Positions 4,728-6,598 of a stretch of 6,598 nucleotides of DNA are shown in pieces. Made by a program: the position numbers and the translations under genes. Each line of letters opens with the position of its first letter. Positions within the stretch are counted from its first letter, which is position 1. This DNA is from Tepidisphaeraceae bacterium (GTDB lineage Bacteria; Planctomycetota; Phycisphaerae; Tepidisphaerales; Tepidisphaeraceae). Below the pieces are notes generated by a model that had not been told where the DNA came from, did no database searches, and worked only from the letters and a program-made list of their open reading frames with translations. The stretch covers positions 1-6,598 of the forward strand of contig JANWHF010000142.1 of NCBI GenBank assembly GCA_025450555.1. The letters run 5' to 3'.

Positions 4728-6598
4728 ATGCCGCGTTCTGCCATTGACGTACTGCGCCCGAGTCCAGAAAAACGTGTTATTCGTTTTGCGTTACTGGCTA
4801 TCTCTTTCGTCGCATGGACAAGCGGCGTGTCGCAGCAAGCCCAGGCCCAATACTATTGGGACCCCAACCATACTTTGACGTCGACCGCAGGCGGTTCAGG
4901 ATATTGGGATAACAACACCGCGAATTGGTTTGACCCAATTACCGGTCAGGATATCGCCTTACAAGGCAGCCGCCCGCCAAGTTTCGCCGGTGCTGGCGGC
5001 GTCGTCACTGTCGCTTCACTAGGCGTAGAGCAAGTCGAGTTCGACAGTGGTGGATATCTGATCGAGCCCACGACTCTCGGCAATTTACGGGGCGCATTAT
5101 ACGTAAACTGGTTTACCCAAGGTGCGACAACCACTGGGGTCAATGAGATATCTGTTCCCATCAGCATCAATGATGCTATGCAGATAAACGGTGGCACGCT
5201 TAAACTCACGAACATTAATCCGCAATATTATAATATCGGAACGGGAATCGGCATCGCCTCGGGTGCAACACTGGAATGTATCGTCACGCCGGAAGTTTCG
5301 TCCCTTCCCGATCTGGCAAATATTAACCTTTACGGCACCCTTCAGCTTGAACAGCAAGGCTCCGCATCGACGCCGATTCGCCTCTATAATGACATCGGCC
5401 TTGAGAATGGGTCTAAGGTTGTTTTCACCGGCGCGCCAAACTCTGTGGAATTCACCAGTATGACTGGCCTCCTCAATTCGCCGGATTTTAACGCTGTTAT
5501 GAACTCATCCATCTCGGGGCCGGCGGGGACCGTGCTGTATCTAGATAGGTTGAACATTGCTCAATACGGAACGTTCACGCTTGAGAACGACATCGCCGTT
5601 CACGTTCGTAATCTGGCGGCCAATTTTTCAACTGCAACTTTTACCAAAACAGGAACAGGCCGTTTGAGTGCCGAAGGCGTGGATTTAGAGTTTGCCGGCG
5701 TTACGCTCAAGATTCAGCAGGGCGTTTTCGCAGCCGTCGGATCATCGACCTTGAATCCGGTCGACGGTACCAACCTCGTTCTTGACGGCGGTACGCTTTC
5801 ACTTGAAGCCGCCTCTGGATCACCGACGTACGATAATGCGCTTTTGGTAACGAGCCGCAGCGGCTTACTTTCTGTGGGCGCTCCCTCCGTGACACTTGGC
5901 AGCACCGCCAACGGCGTCACGCTGCAGGGCGGTTTCGAAATCGACACTTCTCCATCGGGCATCGCCAACCACCTGACCGTTGCCGGCAATATCACTGGCG
6001 CTGGCCAATCGATCACCGCGCACGGCACCGGCGCTCTAACGCTCGCTGGCGTGTCCACCGTCTCCGCAACTTCGGTGCATGCATCATTTCTCGAAGTCAA
6101 CGGAACCTTGAACAGTGACACGGTGACAATAGATACCGCCGGAATGCTGGGCGGTCATGGCACAATCAGCGGCAGCGTCTCGCTGCTCGACCACGCGATC
6201 CTTGCGCCGTCCGGGGGTTCCACGACCTCGGCGGGTTCAACGCTCAGCCTTCTGGGGCCGGTGAAGTTCATGTCGCTGGATACGGGGTTCTTAGTCAACG
6301 TTGCCGGAGGCGATTCAGGACAGTACGACCAGGTCGTTTTCGGCGACAGCCTTTCCATCCAAGGCAATCTCGTCGTCAATGACATCAACGGCCCGCTCGC
6401 TGTTGGTAGCAAGCTTTGGATCATGGACGGTCTGCCCGGCAGCTCGCCGGTGAGCGGGCAATTCCTCTACAACGGCGCGCTTCTGCAAGGCGGCAGCGAG
6501 TTCACACTCGCCGATGGCACGATCTACCAAATCAACTACAACCTCCCCGGCGACCCCGCCGGGACGGGCAACGATGTGCTCCTCACCGCAGTTCCTGA
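4728..6598 (+). CDS. Exported autotransporter-repeat beta-strand protein, probable PEP-CTERM (3' end outside window)
   Basis: The frame stays open from ATG 4728 to the window edge: 623 complete codons plus two bases, with no stop. The first 40 residues form a signal peptide: basic n-region to R19, hydrophobic core FALLAISFVAW (20-30), and a signal-peptidase I site after AQA (38-40). The mature protein opens with YYWDPN and GGSGYWDNNTANWFDP, the W-x-x-x-x-x-x-W pattern typical of proteins with autotransporter-associated beta-strand repeats. The body is rich in G, T, S, N and V in short alternating strands (NGGTLKLTN, VLDGGTLSLEAASG, TGAGQSITAHGTGALTLAG). The C-terminal section has MLGGHGTISGSV (473-484) and SGQYDQVVFGDSLSIQGNL (530-548), familiar from this class. 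It ends GTGNDVLLTAVP plus GA, so the next residue is Glu or Asp, and a V-P-E-P sorting motif is likely. It is probably a surface or envelope-matrix protein; there is no catalytic motif. Confidence 0.85.
   Translation, partial: MPRSAIDVLRPSPEKRVIRFALLAISFVAWTSGVSQQAQAQYYWDPNHTLTSTAGGSGYWDNNTANWFDPITGQDIALQGSRPPSFAGAGGVVTVASLGVEQVEFDSGGYLIEPTTLGNLRGALYVNWFTQGATTTGVNEISVPISINDAMQINGGTLKLTNINPQYYNIGTGIGIASGATLECIVTPEVSSLPDLANINLYGTLQLEQQGSASTPIRLYNDIGLENGSKVVFTGAPNSVEFTSMTGLLNSPDFNAVMNSSISGPAGTVLYLDRLNIAQYGTFTLENDIAVHVRNLAANFSTATFTKTGTGRLSAEGVDLEFAGVTLKIQQGVFAAVGSSTLNPVDGTNLVLDGGTLSLEAASGSPTYDNALLVTSRSGLLSVGAPSVTLGSTANGVTLQGGFEIDTSPSGIANHLTVAGNITGAGQSITAHGTGALTLAGVSTVSATSVHASFLEVNGTLNSDTVTIDTAGMLGGHGTISGSVSLLDHAILAPSGGSTTSAGSTLSLLGPVKFMSLDTGFLVNVAGGDSGQYDQVVFGDSLSIQGNLVVNDINGPLAVGSKLWIMDGLPGSSPVSGQFLYNGALLQGGSEFTLADGTIYQINYNLPGDPAGTGNDVLLTAVP

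Noticed and set aside
4946..6530. Several minus-strand and alternative plus-strand open frames within the exported-protein gene
   Set aside because: One continuous frame with signal peptide, ribosome binding site, promoter and repeat-family motifs explains the whole region.
1..6598. CRISPR arrays, tRNA or rRNA genes, transposases, toxin-antitoxin pairs or a defence gene cluster
   Set aside because: I looked for regularly spaced repeats, tRNA-like folds and relevant protein motifs on both strands and saw none; the only repeat cluster is the palindromic one at 614-743.

Overview
The window reads as an ordinary chromosomal stretch of a Gram-negative-type bacterium, most likely a member of the Planctomycetota; a related lineage such as Verrucomicrobiota is not excluded. 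Three things point that way, none decisive. The last gene encodes an exported autotransporter-repeat beta-strand protein that appears to run into a PEP-CTERM sorting tail. Most genes lack a Shine-Dalgarno sequence. Base composition is moderately GC-rich, with an intergenic palindromic repeat cluster. All supported genes lie on the + strand.

Layout: (1) 2-520 is the C-terminal part of a PcfJ-like protein whose start lies before the window. (2) 521-794 is non-coding. It holds a cluster of about 35-nt repeat units, two of them arranged head-to-head to form a 27-bp imperfect hairpin that could end transcription of the PcfJ-like gene, then a weak promoter candidate. (3) 795-1862 is a 3-isopropylmalate dehydrogenase-type beta-decarboxylating dehydrogenase. 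(4) 1889-2383 is a Nudix hydrolase whose 3' end overlaps (5) a thioredoxin reductase at 2365-3363. (6) 3447-4124 is a response-regulator receiver domain followed by a segment resembling a histidine-kinase dimerisation/phosphoacceptor domain with no ATPase domain. (7) 4138-4518 is a DUF488 protein. (8) 4519-4727 carries a good sigma-70-type promoter, a small leader hairpin and the window's clearest ribosome binding site. (9) 4728 to the window end is the secreted repeat protein, truncated by the window edge within what looks like a V-P-E-P motif.

The genes from 795 to 4518 are closely spaced (26 nt, a 19-nt overlap, 83 nt, 13 nt) and may be partly co-transcribed. They do not form one recognisable pathway: leucine biosynthesis, nucleotide-type pyrophosphate hydrolysis, thiol redox balance and signalling. 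The 19-nt coding overlap between the Nudix and thioredoxin reductase genes is the best case for translational coupling. The exported protein has its own promoter and is probably a separate unit.

I do not see a convincing novel multi-gene system. The items most worth a second look are the receiver-plus-phosphoacceptor protein without a kinase domain, a 9-bp palindrome that buries both possible start codons of that gene, the composite inverted repeat cluster at 614-743, and a one-residue insertion in the NADPH-binding motif of the thioredoxin reductase.
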